64,000 nucleotides of DNA from Thermosediminibacter oceani DSM 16646 (GCF_000144645.1 NC_014377.1:372001-436000); one strand, 5' to 3'. Counted from the stretch's first letter, positions 49,974 to 59,216 are shown. Notes: generated from the letters alone by a model not told the origin. A program made the numbers and translations.

Positions 49974-51804
49974 GATGGCAATAGCGGCAATAATACTTAT
50001 TTTCGACCTTTTCTTTATGCCTTTTTTGTGCAGCCTGCCGATTTATGCTAAAGATTATGGATTGCAGAAAGGCTTCCAGACATGGAAAACTTACGTAATA
50101 GAAAATCCCATATCGGGTGTATTTTTACTAGATAAAGAAGCTATTCGCACCCCCTGGCTCTGGCTCCAGCCCGCCGTCGCCGCGGCAGTGCTTTCAGTCC
50201 TTTTCCCTATATACGGCCGTAGAAGAAGGAGAACTGATGAGATGGGCCTGCCGGAGGCTGCCGGCCAGGGACAGCACGGCACTGCTCGGTGGAGGACGAA
50301 GAAAGAAATATCAAATACGTTGACAATATGGGAAACGAAAAACGACAACCCCCCGAAAGGGGGTTTTGTAGTAGGAGCTGAACTCGGCAGGAATTTCAAG
50401 GCGTGGCTTGACACCGGAGACACCCACTGTATGGTCATAGGGTCTACAAGGAGCGGCAAATCCAGGCGGACAATACTCCCCACTATATGGACTTTGGCGC
50501 GGTCAGGAGAGAGTATGATAATCACCGACCCCAAAGGGGAGCTTTTCAATTTTTCCTCAGGCTACTTGAAAGGCCTTGGTTATAAAGTGATCCTCATAGA
50601 CCTTCGGGACCCTTATAGAGGTAACCAGTGGAACCCTCTCTTGTCTGTAGCATCTGCCTTACAGGACGGTAATTATTCAGCAGCCAGCCAGGCCGCCTGG
50701 GATATTGCCAATATATTGACAAATCAACAGCTTCACGTTGGCGATTCTATTTGGCCACAGTCACAGGAAAGCCTAACCGCCGCCCTTATCCTTGCCGTCG
50801 CTTCCTTTGCGCCGGATGACAGTAAGCATCTCGGAAGCGTCTATGAAATGCTGCACCGTCTCGGTGCAAACGGCGGCGACATGCTGGATGATTATTTCCG
50901 CTCTTTGCCCAAAGGCCACCCTGCATCATCGGCCTACGGCGTTGCGGCTCTTTCAGAAGACAGGCTCAGGAGCTCAATTTTTACCGGCACTGCCGCCCAA
51001 TTAAGGCTCTGGGCTGACCCGGCTGTGGTATGGCTCACGTCACGTCAGGACCATAACTTGAACATAGCCGGCAGAGAAAAGGCGTCAATATTCATCGTTA
51101 TACCCGACGAGCGAGGCACCCGAAATGTCATTGCGGCCCTGTATATAGCCCAGAGCTACCAGGCTCTGGTGGACCTTGCGAATGCGAACGGAGGTAAATT
51201 GCCGCAGAAAGTCAATTTTCTATTGGACGAATTCGGCAACCTCCCTCCAATTCCTGAATTCGATAGAAAAATTACAGTGGCCGCCGGCCGGGGTATGAGA
51301 TTCCTTTTGGCTGTCCAAGACCTCTCTCAAATTAAAGCAAAGTATAAAGAGCTTTCGCAGACCATCACCGGCAACTGCGCCACATGGGTTTACATTCTTA
51401 CGACGGATTTGGATACGGCAAGGGTAATAAGCGGGAAGACCGGCCAGTACACGGTCAGGACGGAAAGCTATTCATCTCAGGTGCGACATACCGACTATAG
51501 CCACAGTACGACTGAAGGCCTCACAGGGAGGCCTCTTTTGCTGCCCGACGAAGTGTTAAGGTGGCCAGCTGACAGGGCGCTGGTGCTTCAGGCCAGGTGC
51601 AATCCGGCGTGGCTTCCACTGCCGGACTTATCAAAATGGCCTGCAGCAAAAGATTTAACACCATCTTTTTCTTCGGAGGAAAAGGAAAAGGAGGTGGTCA
51701 CCGCCCCGCCGGTGTGGGTCCCCGGCGTATCGGCGGGCGAGGAAGAAAAGAAAACTGAAATTACGAGCCGGGAAAACGAAAACTTACTATCAAAACTCAG
51801 GTAA
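49963..51804 (+). CDS. VirD4/TcpA-type coupling protein
   Basis: About 613 residues from GTG 49963, which has GGGAGGGG upstream; the earlier in-frame ATG at 49684 overlaps the relaxase. Two N-terminal transmembrane segments are followed by HGTARW, Walker A VIGSTRSGKSRRTILPT, Walker B VNFLLDEFGNLPP and QDLSQIKAKYKELSQTITGNCATWV, all typical of VirD4/TraG. It brings the relaxase-DNA complex to the secretion channel. Confidence 0.94.
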   Translation: MKVRMAIAAIILIFDLFFMPFLCSLPIYAKDYGLQKGFQTWKTYVIENPISGVFLLDKEAIRTPWLWLQPAVAAAVLSVLFPIYGRRRRRTDEMGLPEAAGQGQHGTARWRTKKEISNTLTIWETKNDNPPKGGFVVGAELGRNFKAWLDTGDTHCMVIGSTRSGKSRRTILPTIWTLARSGESMIITDPKGELFNFSSGYLKGLGYKVILIDLRDPYRGNQWNPLLSVASALQDGNYSAASQAAWDIANILTNQQLHVGDSIWPQSQESLTAALILAVASFAPDDSKHLGSVYEMLHRLGANGGDMLDDYFRSLPKGHPASSAYGVAALSEDRLRSSIFTGTAAQLRLWADPAVVWLTSRQDHNLNIAGREKASIFIVIPDERGTRNVIAALYIAQSYQALVDLANANGGKLPQKVNFLLDEFGNLPPIPEFDRKITVAAGRGMRFLLAVQDLSQIKAKYKELSQTITGNCATWVYILTTDLDTARVISGKTGQYTVRTESYSSQVRHTDYSHSTTEGLTGRPLLLPDEVLRWPADRALVLQARCNPAWLPLPDLSKWPAAKDLTPSFSSEEKEKEVVTAPPVWVPGVSAGEEEKKTEITSRENENLLSKLR

Positions 51805-51816
51805 GGAGGAGATCTT

Positions 51817-52059
51817 ATGCCTGATTTTATTTCCGGTGCCGCTGATTTATTAAACGACGTCTTAACATGGATCCTATATATTATCCCTGCAGCCAGCGGT
51901 GCGGCAATAGGCTATCACGCCCTAATGAAGCAGATGGGGGACGGCGACCCGTCTGTCACCGCCGCACACAACAGGTCCATAAGGAATGTCCTGGTCGGCG
52001 GGGCTATCGGCATGAGCGCCGCATCGCTTGTAAAGGTATTTCTCTCTTACTTTCAATAA
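51817..52059 (+). CDS. VirB2-like small membrane protein
   Basis: 80 residues with two hydrophobic helices (LTWILYIIPAASGAAIGYHAL and NVLVGGAIGMSAASLVKVFLSYF) separated by a short polar loop. Size and location between the coupling protein and a VirB6-like gene fit the pilin-like or channel VirB2 component of Gram-positive systems. AAGGAGG upstream. Confidence 0.65.
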   Translation: MPDFISGAADLLNDVLTWILYIIPAASGAAIGYHALMKQMGDGDPSVTAAHNRSIRNVLVGGAIGMSAASLVKVFLSYFQ

Positions 52060-52060
52060 A

Positions 52061-52088
52061 TAAAGGGGCTCGTGAGCGGGCCCCTTTA
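52061..52088 (+). other. Intergenic hairpin in the transfer operon
   Basis: TAAAGGGG/CCCCTTTA stem around a loop that contains CTCGTGAG. No T-run follows. It probably sets relative expression of the abundant VirB2-like protein and the following genes. Confidence 0.5.
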
Positions 52089-52109
52089 TCTTATAATGGA
52101 GGTTTTAGT

Positions 52110-52964
52110 ATGAACGTTATATCTAACCTTATTAATACTGCTATTACAGACTTTATAACCAATCTTCTTGACAGCATCTTAAGCGTTTTTGTCGCTTTTG
52201 CCGGGGATGAAATGGCTCTGGCGTTGAAAATCCTTGAAACGCCTTACGTAGTCAACGCAATATCGCTTTCCAGGACACTGGCGGGGAGCCTTTTGGGTGT
52301 GAAAGTGGCCGCCGAGGCGGTGAAGTCTTACATACTTTACAGTTCTGGAGATCCGGGAGCTGATCCTTTGAACTTACTCCGGCGCACCGCTTTTTCAGCT
52401 TTTATGATTGGGGCAGGTCCCTGGGCAGTGACTAATGTCTACAAATTCGGCGGAGAGCTTGCCAGGGCAGTTGCAAAACTACCCTCCACAAATGCAGATA
52501 ACCCATTGAACACGATATTTTCACTTTCGGCGTCATTCTCGGCAGCCCTCGTCGTGACGTCATTCGCAGCAGTAATTATCTGGGCGCTGATACTTATACA
52601 GACCGGCATAAGGGCAGTGGAAATCGCATTTCTTGCAGTGTCGGGTCCCATAATGGCGGTAGGGCTTACCCGCCCCGACGAAGGAGTCTGGTCCGCATGG
52701 TGGAGGGAGCTTATAGTCCTGTCCCTTTCCCAGGCCGTGCAGACCTTCATGATCCGCGGCTTCCTTTCCACAGCGGCAAATATCTTCTTCTCTTCGCCGA
52801 TGCTCAATATGCTGATGCTTATCGGTTGGCTATGGGTAGCGTTTAAGACACCGGCGGTGCTTCGGCAGTTTGCCTACCATTCCGGCATGGGCTCAGCCAT
52901 AGGTCATGCCGGCCAGACGGCGGGCAGTATGTATATTCTGAGGAGAATGATGATGAGGGGATGA
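52110..52964 (+). CDS. VirB6/TrbL-like polytopic membrane protein
   Basis: 284 residues from ATG 52110 (AATGGAGG upstream) with about six transmembrane segments. It includes AALVVTSFAAVIIWALILIQTGIRAVEIAFLAVSGPIMAVGLTRPDEGVWSAWWRELIVLSLSQAVQTFMI, the conserved core of TrbL/VirB6-like proteins in Firmicute conjugation systems. Forms part of the inner-membrane channel. Confidence 0.82.
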   Translation: MNVISNLINTAITDFITNLLDSILSVFVAFAGDEMALALKILETPYVVNAISLSRTLAGSLLGVKVAAEAVKSYILYSSGDPGADPLNLLRRTAFSAFMIGAGPWAVTNVYKFGGELARAVAKLPSTNADNPLNTIFSLSASFSAALVVTSFAAVIIWALILIQTGIRAVEIAFLAVSGPIMAVGLTRPDEGVWSAWWRELIVLSLSQAVQTFMIRGFLSTAANIFFSSPMLNMLMLIGWLWVAFKTPAVLRQFAYHSGMGSAIGHAGQTAGSMYILRRMMMRG

Positions 52965-52970
52965 TAATAA

Positions 52971-53264
52971 GTGTATCAGGTGCCGAAAAATATATCTGCC
53001 AAGTTTGAGTTTTTCCCGGGTTTTGGGTGGAAGGAGCTTTTCTTTGTCCTTGCAGGCCTTTTAACGGGCTTTTTATTTTATTTGCTTTTAGGCATTTTTA
53101 CTCAGTCTCCTGCGAGGTATTTGGCGATCTTCGTCCCGGCAGGGCTTTCTTATTTCTTATCAGTCCCGGGCCCCGACGGGAATAGCGTAATAAGCCTTAT
53201 TAAGTGCTACCTTAAGTGGAGTAAAAAACAAAAAAAATACCTCTATATTCAGGAGGGTATGTAG
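52971..53264 (+). CDS. PrgI/VirB3-like protein
   Basis: A 97-residue membrane protein: YQVPKNISAKFEFFPGFGWKELFFVLAGLLTGFLFYLLLGIF and a second helix, the pattern of PrgI/TcpE-like VirB3 equivalents that always lie upstream of VirB4. GTG start. One base before the next gene. Confidence 0.85.
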   Translation: MYQVPKNISAKFEFFPGFGWKELFFVLAGLLTGFLFYLLLGIFTQSPARYLAIFVPAGLSYFLSVPGPDGNSVISLIKCYLKWSKKQKKYLYIQEGM

Positions 53265-53909
53265 ATGCTTAAAAAGCTCCTAAAAGATAAAACATCGAAA
53301 GCCGAGAAGGCAAAAATAGAAGATCAGAAAAAGAAGTCCGTCCAGGAATGGCTACCGGTGATCGACATTACAGAAAACTTTGTTAAACTTAAGGACGGTC
53401 GCTACGTAAGCATCTTAAAAGTCAGGCCGCTCAACATCGGGCTGAAAAGCGACAACGAGAAAAAGAGGATAATACACTCCGTATTCGAGGCCCTAAACGG
53501 CTTAAAAGAGCCTCTACAGATATTCTCCATGGGCAGGCCCGTAGACCTCGACCCCTATATCCAGTCTCTCAATACAAAATCGAGAGAGGAAATAAACATC
53601 ACAAAGAAAAGGTTACTTCAGGAGTATTTGAAATACGTGGCCTCTATTGCAACTGGCGGCGAAGCGATAGAGAGGCGGTTTTTTATCATGCTTTCCGGGA
53701 AAGAGAAGGATGAATTAAAGACAAAAGCCCACGAGCTTGCCGCAAATCTCGATAAATCCGGACTGAAAGCGGAAATGTGCACCGATCAAGATATTATTGA
53801 CCTTCTCTTTTGCTTCTCTCACCCTTCCCAGGCGGCGTTCGAGAGACCTCCGGCGTTCACCGGGCCCTATCTTCCGCCGACATACTTTAGTGGAGGTGAC
53901 AGATTATGA
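53265..53909 (+). CDS. VirB4 N-terminal domain as a separate protein
   Basis: A 214-residue soluble protein: VQEWLPVIDITENFVKLKDGRYVSILKVRPLNIGLKSDNEKKRIIHSVFEALNGL, typical of the N-terminus of VirB4/TraE-type ATPases. It ends in an ATGA overlap with the ATPase gene. The split looks natural rather than a frameshift because the second gene has its own GGAGGTGA site. The two products probably act as one VirB4 unit. Confidence 0.8.
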   Translation: MLKKLLKDKTSKAEKAKIEDQKKKSVQEWLPVIDITENFVKLKDGRYVSILKVRPLNIGLKSDNEKKRIIHSVFEALNGLKEPLQIFSMGRPVDLDPYIQSLNTKSREEINITKKRLLQEYLKYVASIATGGEAIERRFFIMLSGKEKDELKTKAHELAANLDKSGLKAEMCTDQDIIDLLFCFSHPSQAAFERPPAFTGPYLPPTYFSGGDRL

Positions 53910-55690
53910 AAAGACAAAAAAACACTAACATCCTTACCGGCCTCATAGACATGCTTTCGCCACAGGCCCTCAAATTCAACGCACGTCAGCTTACATTCAA
54001 CGACCAACTCGCGAGAATCATGGTCGTTTCAGGATACCCACCTAAGGTAAACGCAGCTTGGCTTTCAAGAATCGCCTCGATGCCTGGGGTAGTATGCGCC
54101 GTCCACATCGAGCCGACAGACCCTACCAACCTTGTATTAAGCATAAACAAGGCTATCGGCGAATACGCCGGAAGGCTGGAGATGGGCGGCAACGCCCTTA
54201 CCATCCAGAGAACCGAACAGGCCCTCAAAGATGCCCAGGACCTTCTGCGGAAAATAGACCAGGAACAGCAGCAGGTTTTCTACGTCACCGTCGTCCTAAT
54301 GGTACTTGCGCCGGACCAGCAAACTCTGGACCGCAGGACAAGGCAGGTTGAGGCTGCCCTCGCCGCCTCCGGCATGAGGGGAAGGACTCTGGTATTCCGA
54401 CAGGAGGACGGTCTGAAAGCTGTTGGTCCCTGGTGCATACTGCCTGATGAGGTTAAAGAAGCAGGGGCAAGGAATATGCCTGCGGAGACGGTGGCCGCTA
54501 GCTTTCCCTTTACGGCCAGCGGTATAAACGACGGCAGCGGCATTGTGTTAGGGAAAGACAGAGACGGCGGCCTGGTGCTGGTGGATATCTGGAAGCGCGG
54601 CGGCGACCGGACGAACTCCAACTGGACTATCCTGGCTAAACCTGGCGCAGGAAAAAGCTTTGCAGCGAAAATGCTCCTTTTAAGGGAATTCATTCAGGGC
54701 AGCAGGGTAATAATTATCGACCCGGAGCGGGAGTATAAAGAAATGTGCAGGCTGCTCGGTGGTTCGTGGGTCAACTGTGCCGGTGGAGAAGGGAGGATAA
54801 ATCCCCTTCAGGTGCGTCTGAGGCCGGTAGGTGAAGATGAAGAGGGGGACGCTATCTTTCAAAGTCCCCTCGCCCTCCATATTCAGACCCTCAGGACATT
54901 CTTCAGCCTGTATCTTCGCGACCTTACGGATATTGAAAAGGCTGCATTGGAGGATGCCTTAGTAGAGGTATACCGCGATGCTGGAATAACTTGGGATACC
55001 GATCCCGCAGATATCCCTTCGGATAAATGGCCCACGACTAAGGAGCTTTACAAGTATTGCATTGGACAGGCAAAAACGAACAACGAGACCTACGGTCGAC
55101 TTGCGGTGCTTTTGAAAAGGTGCGCCGAAGGTGCCGATGCCAATCTATGGGCAGGCCCTAGCACGGCGAAAGCAGAGTCGGATCTTATCGTGCTCGATGT
55201 TCACGACCTCCAGAACGCCGACGAAGGGGTAAGGAAGGCTCAATATTTCAATGTGCTCTCATTTGCCTGGAACATAATAGAGAGGGACCGCCAGGAACGG
55301 ACAATTCTCGTTGTAGATGAGGCATGGCTACTCGTTGATCCGCAGACGCCTCAGGCTCTGGCCTTTCTGCGCGATACTTCGAAACGCATCAGGAAGTATA
55401 TGGGGAGCCTCGTTGTCATAAGCCAGAACGTTATAGACTTCCTCGCACCGGAGGTGCAGCGATACGGCCAGGCACTTCTCGATAACCCGACTTACAAACT
55501 CCTGCTGGCGCAGGGTGAGAAGGATTTGGAGGCTATAACAGGCCTCTTGAACTTATCCGAAGCGGAACACGACTTACTTGCAACAGCAAAAAGAGGTGAA
55601 GGCCTCCTGGTGGCCGGCTCCCAGAGGATCCATCTGAAAATCGAAGCCGCACCCTATGAATTACAGTATCTTACCGGAGGCGGAAGCTGA
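53906..55690 (+). CDS. virB4: VirB4-like conjugation ATPase
   Basis: A 594-residue ATPase powering the secretion channel. Walker A ILAKPGAGKSFAAKMLLLREF near residue 248, VIIIDPEREYKEMCRLLGG after it, Walker B RTILVVDEAWLLVDPQTPQALAFLRDTSKRIRKY near 472, then SQNVIDFL. It includes the usual ATPase domain but lacks the first about 200 residues, which are encoded by the preceding gene. ATG 53906 after GGAGGTGA. Confidence 0.94.
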   Translation: MKRQKNTNILTGLIDMLSPQALKFNARQLTFNDQLARIMVVSGYPPKVNAAWLSRIASMPGVVCAVHIEPTDPTNLVLSINKAIGEYAGRLEMGGNALTIQRTEQALKDAQDLLRKIDQEQQQVFYVTVVLMVLAPDQQTLDRRTRQVEAALAASGMRGRTLVFRQEDGLKAVGPWCILPDEVKEAGARNMPAETVAASFPFTASGINDGSGIVLGKDRDGGLVLVDIWKRGGDRTNSNWTILAKPGAGKSFAAKMLLLREFIQGSRVIIIDPEREYKEMCRLLGGSWVNCAGGEGRINPLQVRLRPVGEDEEGDAIFQSPLALHIQTLRTFFSLYLRDLTDIEKAALEDALVEVYRDAGITWDTDPADIPSDKWPTTKELYKYCIGQAKTNNETYGRLAVLLKRCAEGADANLWAGPSTAKAESDLIVLDVHDLQNADEGVRKAQYFNVLSFAWNIIERDRQERTILVVDEAWLLVDPQTPQALAFLRDTSKRIRKYMGSLVVISQNVIDFLAPEVQRYGQALLDNPTYKLLLAQGEKDLEAITGLLNLSEAEHDLLATAKRGEGLLVAGSQRIHLKIEAAPYELQYLTGGGS

Positions 55691-56625
55691 TGCATTTTGT
55701 TGGGAAACTGATTTTGGCTTTCTTGCCGGAACCGGAAAAGATCATCAAATTCTTGCTTATCGCTTTTTTTATACCGGCTTTACTGCTCATTCTGCTGTTC
55801 GCGGGGCCCATAACCGCATACGAAAGGGTCCCGCTTGCTACTCCGAGCCAGATTAAAATTTATGTCGATGCCGCAGTGAAGGTCAGCGAAAGCACTAAAA
55901 ACCCATACAGCGAAGGTGTCAAAGTCGACTGGAAGCCTCTTGTGGCAATTGACGCTGTTAGGTTCATGCAGGACTTCAGCAAGTCTACCCCCGCCGGAGC
56001 CGAAAAACTAGCTGAAATGTTTATCGAGAAGACTGATGAGATAGAGGTAAAAGAAGGAGACCCGCCGGTTACCAAAAGGTATCCGATATACAGGCTCAAG
56101 AGCCTGGATGAGGTTCTGGATTATCTCAAATTTTCAGCACAGGAAAAAGAAAAAGTTAAAGAGTTTCTAAGTATTGACCTTTCGTTTCTCTTTGTTGCCG
56201 ACTCCGGTGTTCTCGATGGATGGATACCTTTGGAAGGAAGCTTAAAATGGCCCCTGCCGGGAGTTTATAAAATCACTTCAAGATACGGTCCTAGGATCGA
56301 TCCCGTTTACGGAGGCAGTGGTTTTCACCGCGGAATAGACATCGCCGCAGCAACAGGCACACCTGTAGTAGCGGCGGCTGATGGCAGGGTGGCCTATGCA
56401 GGGTGGTGTGGCGGCTACGGTATCGCAGTTTTTATCTGGCACGGGGACGGCATGGAGACCAGATACGCCCACCTTTCAGGAACGGCCGTCAGGCAGGGTG
56501 CCGTCGTGAAGGCCGGAGATATCATAGGCTATGTGGGGTCGACGGGGAAGAGCACCGGCCCCCACCTCCATCTTGAGGTCAGGGTCGGCGGAAAGGCTGT
56601 AAATCCTTTAGATTTTTTCAAGTAA
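55690..56625 (+). CDS. M23-family peptidoglycan hydrolase of the transfer system
   Basis: A 311-residue protein with one transmembrane helix (IIKFLLIAFFIPALLLILLFAG), a helical stalk and a C-terminal LytM/M23 domain. The zinc ligands lie in GFHRGIDIAAATGTPVVAAADG and GPHLHLEVRVGG. It opens the cell wall for the transfer channel, the VirB1 role. ATG overlaps the VirB4 stop codon. Confidence 0.92.
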   Translation: MHFVGKLILAFLPEPEKIIKFLLIAFFIPALLLILLFAGPITAYERVPLATPSQIKIYVDAAVKVSESTKNPYSEGVKVDWKPLVAIDAVRFMQDFSKSTPAGAEKLAEMFIEKTDEIEVKEGDPPVTKRYPIYRLKSLDEVLDYLKFSAQEKEKVKEFLSIDLSFLFVADSGVLDGWIPLEGSLKWPLPGVYKITSRYGPRIDPVYGGSGFHRGIDIAAATGTPVVAAADGRVAYAGWCGGYGIAVFIWHGDGMETRYAHLSGTAVRQGAVVKAGDIIGYVGSTGKSTGPHLHLEVRVGGKAVNPLDFFK

Positions 56626-56675
56626 CATTCAAATTGCTTATTAAGGGATAAATAAATTATAATGGAGGCATAGGG

Positions 56676-57005
56676 ATGGATAAGCTTTATTCTATTTTAA
56701 AGCCTCATGACAGCTGGTGTAATGATGAAGGAGAAGAGAAAAATTTGGAGGCAAGAAAGGCCCTGCAGGATTTTTACAGGGAATTAAAAAAATTAAAACC
56801 TTCTAGAAAGTATGAAAAGAATATACTGCATTTATCGTATATTCCTTACCTTGTAAGAATTAAAAAAGCTCTTAACGAAAAAAAGTACATGAGAGCGTGC
56901 AATGAACTTATTTCTCTAATGCATTACGAACCTTTCCTTCAGGGAAGGATTTATTACAACATTCTCAATCTGCTGGGGAAAGAGGTGATGAAAGATTATA
57001 CTTGA
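56676..57005 (+). CDS. Hypothetical helical protein
   Basis: 109 residues, basic and helical (LQDFYRELKKLKPSRKYEKNILHLSYIPYLVRIKKALNEKKYMRACNELISLM). ATGGAGG upstream. AT-rich and placed after the transfer operon, with its stop overlapping the probable start of the next gene. Function unknown. Confidence 0.6.
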   Translation: MDKLYSILKPHDSWCNDEGEEKNLEARKALQDFYRELKKLKPSRKYEKNILHLSYIPYLVRIKKALNEKKYMRACNELISLMHYEPFLQGRIYYNILNLLGKEVMKDYT

Positions 57006-57699
57006 GAGGTTTATAAAAAAGATATTAAAAAAGAAAGTTTTTCTGGATAAAATAGAGCGAGCCTACGAGTTTAAATATGCCCTTGAGTTTGCCCATCAGG
57101 CTGTAGAAAATGAGAAGATGAAGGAAGATAAGATTCTGATATTGGATTTCATGCTTGATGTAATTAAGGAAGATCTAAAATACGATTTTCTCACAAATAT
57201 CTTTTATCGGGAAGAATATTTTGATAGAGGAATAAGAATTCCCCCACCTTTTCCGTATTCTTATTACGATGAAACAGAAAAAAAGATTTCCATTTTTGAA
57301 AGGAAAATTGGAATAAAAAATGTGGATTTGGCCAAAGAATGTGTTTTGGTTTTTCCATGGCATAGGGGAAGGATGAGAGAAAGTATTAAAAATATAGGAA
57401 GTAACGAATTTAGATACGATAAATATAATCATAAAGCCTTCTATTTTTCACCTGTAAATATCTGTTTTATATATAATGGGAAGCATTCTATAACTGCTGG
57501 TGTAGGATTTAAAAAAGGATGTATTGAAGCTCCTGAATATGACGTAACCGGACTTTTTAAACATGTGTATACGGATGGAGTATACTGGTACAACAGCCAC
57601 AACAACCAGAAGTTTGAAGATGAGCTGCTTGATTTCCGTATTGGAATTATCTATGAGCTTTCGAAATTGAAATATCAAATAGAAAAAGGACTTGAATAG
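56995..57699 (+). CDS. Hypothetical protein with no standard start codon
   Basis: The soluble product of about 195-235 residues is not recognised (ILDFMLDVIKEDLKYDFLTNIFYREEYFDRGIRIPPPFPYSYYDE, then KECVLVFPWHRGRMRESIKNIG). The coding pattern clearly extends upstream of ATG 57118 (ERFIKKILKKKVFLDKIERAYEFKYALEFAHQAVENEK) to a TGA at 56989, with no ATG, GTG or TTG in frame. ATT 56995 is the only plausible alternative, or a base is missing at TTGAG 57002. AT-rich. Confidence 0.55.
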   Translation: MILERFIKKILKKKVFLDKIERAYEFKYALEFAHQAVENEKMKEDKILILDFMLDVIKEDLKYDFLTNIFYREEYFDRGIRIPPPFPYSYYDETEKKISIFERKIGIKNVDLAKECVLVFPWHRGRMRESIKNIGSNEFRYDKYNHKAFYFSPVNICFIYNGKHSITAGVGFKKGCIEAPEYDVTGLFKHVYTDGVYWYNSHNNQKFEDELLDFRIGIIYELSKLKYQIEKGLE

Positions 57700-57759
57700 G
57701 ATAAGCACTTCTGCATGGATTCTGCAGATGTGCTTTTTAAATTTAATGGAGGGCTGAAT

Positions 57760-58113
57760 ATGGATGCGCTAGAAAAGTATGAAGAGGATGCCAAACTCTA
57801 CGGTGCTTTCCTGGACGCCGCAAGGATTGCCGGAGAAAAGGCAAACATTTCAAGACAAGAGTTACTTTTAATAGATCCTGATAATCCTATACTGAAACTA
57901 TCTATGAGAGAATACGCCCTATTGAAATCTCATCCGATTTTGATGCTGGCTGAAGTTCTTTTTGGAGGAAGTGAAGGTCCCGGCAGGAAAAACATCTCCC
58001 CGCAGATGGCTTTTCTTGCGGCGTCTGTGGCTGTAGGGCAGGGATATAGTGTGGACAGGGTTTTTAGGGTGTTGGAGAGGCTTTTTGCGAGGGAGTTGGA
58101 AAGGAGGGTATAA
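57760..58113 (+). CDS. Hypothetical protein upstream of the CpaE-like gene
   Basis: 117 residues from ATG 57760 with GGAGGG upstream. Helical (YEEDAKLYGAFLDAARIAGEKANISRQELLLIDPDNPILKLSMREYALLKSHPILMLAEVLFGG) with an Arg-rich C-terminus. Five bases before the next gene, so probably one unit. No domain recognised. Confidence 0.6.
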   Translation: MDALEKYEEDAKLYGAFLDAARIAGEKANISRQELLLIDPDNPILKLSMREYALLKSHPILMLAEVLFGGSEGPGRKNISPQMAFLAASVAVGQGYSVDRVFRVLERLFARELERRV

Positions 58114-58117
58114 ATTT

Positions 58118-59203
58118 TTGCTTATATCAGTAATTCTCACAAAGCAAAGATCGGAAAAGGTAATTGAAGCTGCAAAAGAACTGGGAGAGATTATCCTTGA
58201 GCAGGTAGGGACACTGGACTCTCAGGGAATAAAAGACGTATTGAATTCTGCGGCGAGGGTGGCGTCTGATATCCTCATCCTTGACCTGGATATTGGATCT
58301 GGGAGGGATATTGTGGCCGCACTCCAAAGTTTCAGAATAGCAAGACCTCATACGAGAATTATCATTCTTGCACCGGCAAGAGAGCCGGGAGACGTAATAG
58401 TATCTTCCCTAGTAGGATTAGGTATATACGATATAATATCAGGGTCGAAAGATTCGGACTGGGGAAAGCTGGTCAAAGATGCCCTTGCTAGACAGCCCGC
58501 CACTTACGCCCAGGCGGCCAGGTGGCACACCGGGCAGTTTTTAGGCATTCCACCTGTAAAGGAACAGGTTATTATCGAAGAGAGGCCTTCTGGTGTCGTT
58601 ACTATCGCTGTAGCCGGTACCGCCCACGGCCTCGGATGTACTTATACTGCTCTCTCCATAGCTTATTTTCTAGCGCGTTTAGGGCATTCCGCGGCTATTA
58701 TAGAAGACAGCCAGAGGCCTTCGCTCGGGTTTCTATGCAGCGTTCTTAAAGCGAGAAGCGGGAGGGTTCAGGGCTCTTTTATGATTCATGGGCTAGACAT
58801 TTTTCCTCTGGATGAAAGCGCAACAGATGTTAATTCAAATTATGATATACTCCTTAAAAAGATTAGAGCGGGACAATATGAGTATATTGTCCGCGACATT
58901 GGTGTTTTAGACCCTGTAAGAGTCAAAGAAATTTACAAGGCCGATTTTGCTTTTATTGTAGCTTCAGCGGCAAAATGGAGGTGGCAAGAGCTTATTGATA
59001 AGATTGATTCTGAATTTAGTATTATTTTTCCATTAGCTTCACAGAATGATATTGAAGACCTTTCTTTTTATGCCGGGATTAAAGGAACAGCTCTACCTCA
59101 CTGTCCAAATCCTTTTTCTAAAGATAATGATTTACTCTTTTTAAAACTGCTTGCTCCTATACTCCCAAATAGAAAAAGAAAGAAATCTCTTTTCGGACTT
59201 TAA
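58118..59203 (+). CDS. CpaE/TadZ-like ATPase homologue with degenerate P-loop
   Basis: About 361 residues from TTG 58118 after AAGGAGGG. The N-terminus looks like an atypical receiver domain (DILILDLDIGSGRDIVAALQSFRIARPHTRIIILAPARE). A MinD/ParA-like fold follows in which Walker A reads AGTAHGLGCTYTALSIA: the catalytic Lys is replaced by Cys. DILLKKIRAGQYEYIVRDIG and ADFAFIVASAAKWRWQELI follow. This receiver-plus-ParA design is that of CpaE/TadZ, which localises Tad pili; some TadZ proteins also have altered P-loops. Confidence 0.72.
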   Translation: MLISVILTKQRSEKVIEAAKELGEIILEQVGTLDSQGIKDVLNSAARVASDILILDLDIGSGRDIVAALQSFRIARPHTRIIILAPAREPGDVIVSSLVGLGIYDIISGSKDSDWGKLVKDALARQPATYAQAARWHTGQFLGIPPVKEQVIIEERPSGVVTIAVAGTAHGLGCTYTALSIAYFLARLGHSAAIIEDSQRPSLGFLCSVLKARSGRVQGSFMIHGLDIFPLDESATDVNSNYDILLKKIRAGQYEYIVRDIGVLDPVRVKEIYKADFAFIVASAAKWRWQELIDKIDSEFSIIFPLASQNDIEDLSFYAGIKGTALPHCPNPFSKDNDLLFLKLLAPILPNRKRKKSLFGL

Positions 59204-59216
59204 CTGTTTTAGGCCT

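Noticed and set aside
51867-52109. Upstream extension of the VirB6-like frame
   Set aside because: Cys/Arg-rich translation that shadows the VirB2-like gene; ATG 52110 with GGAGG is clearly better.
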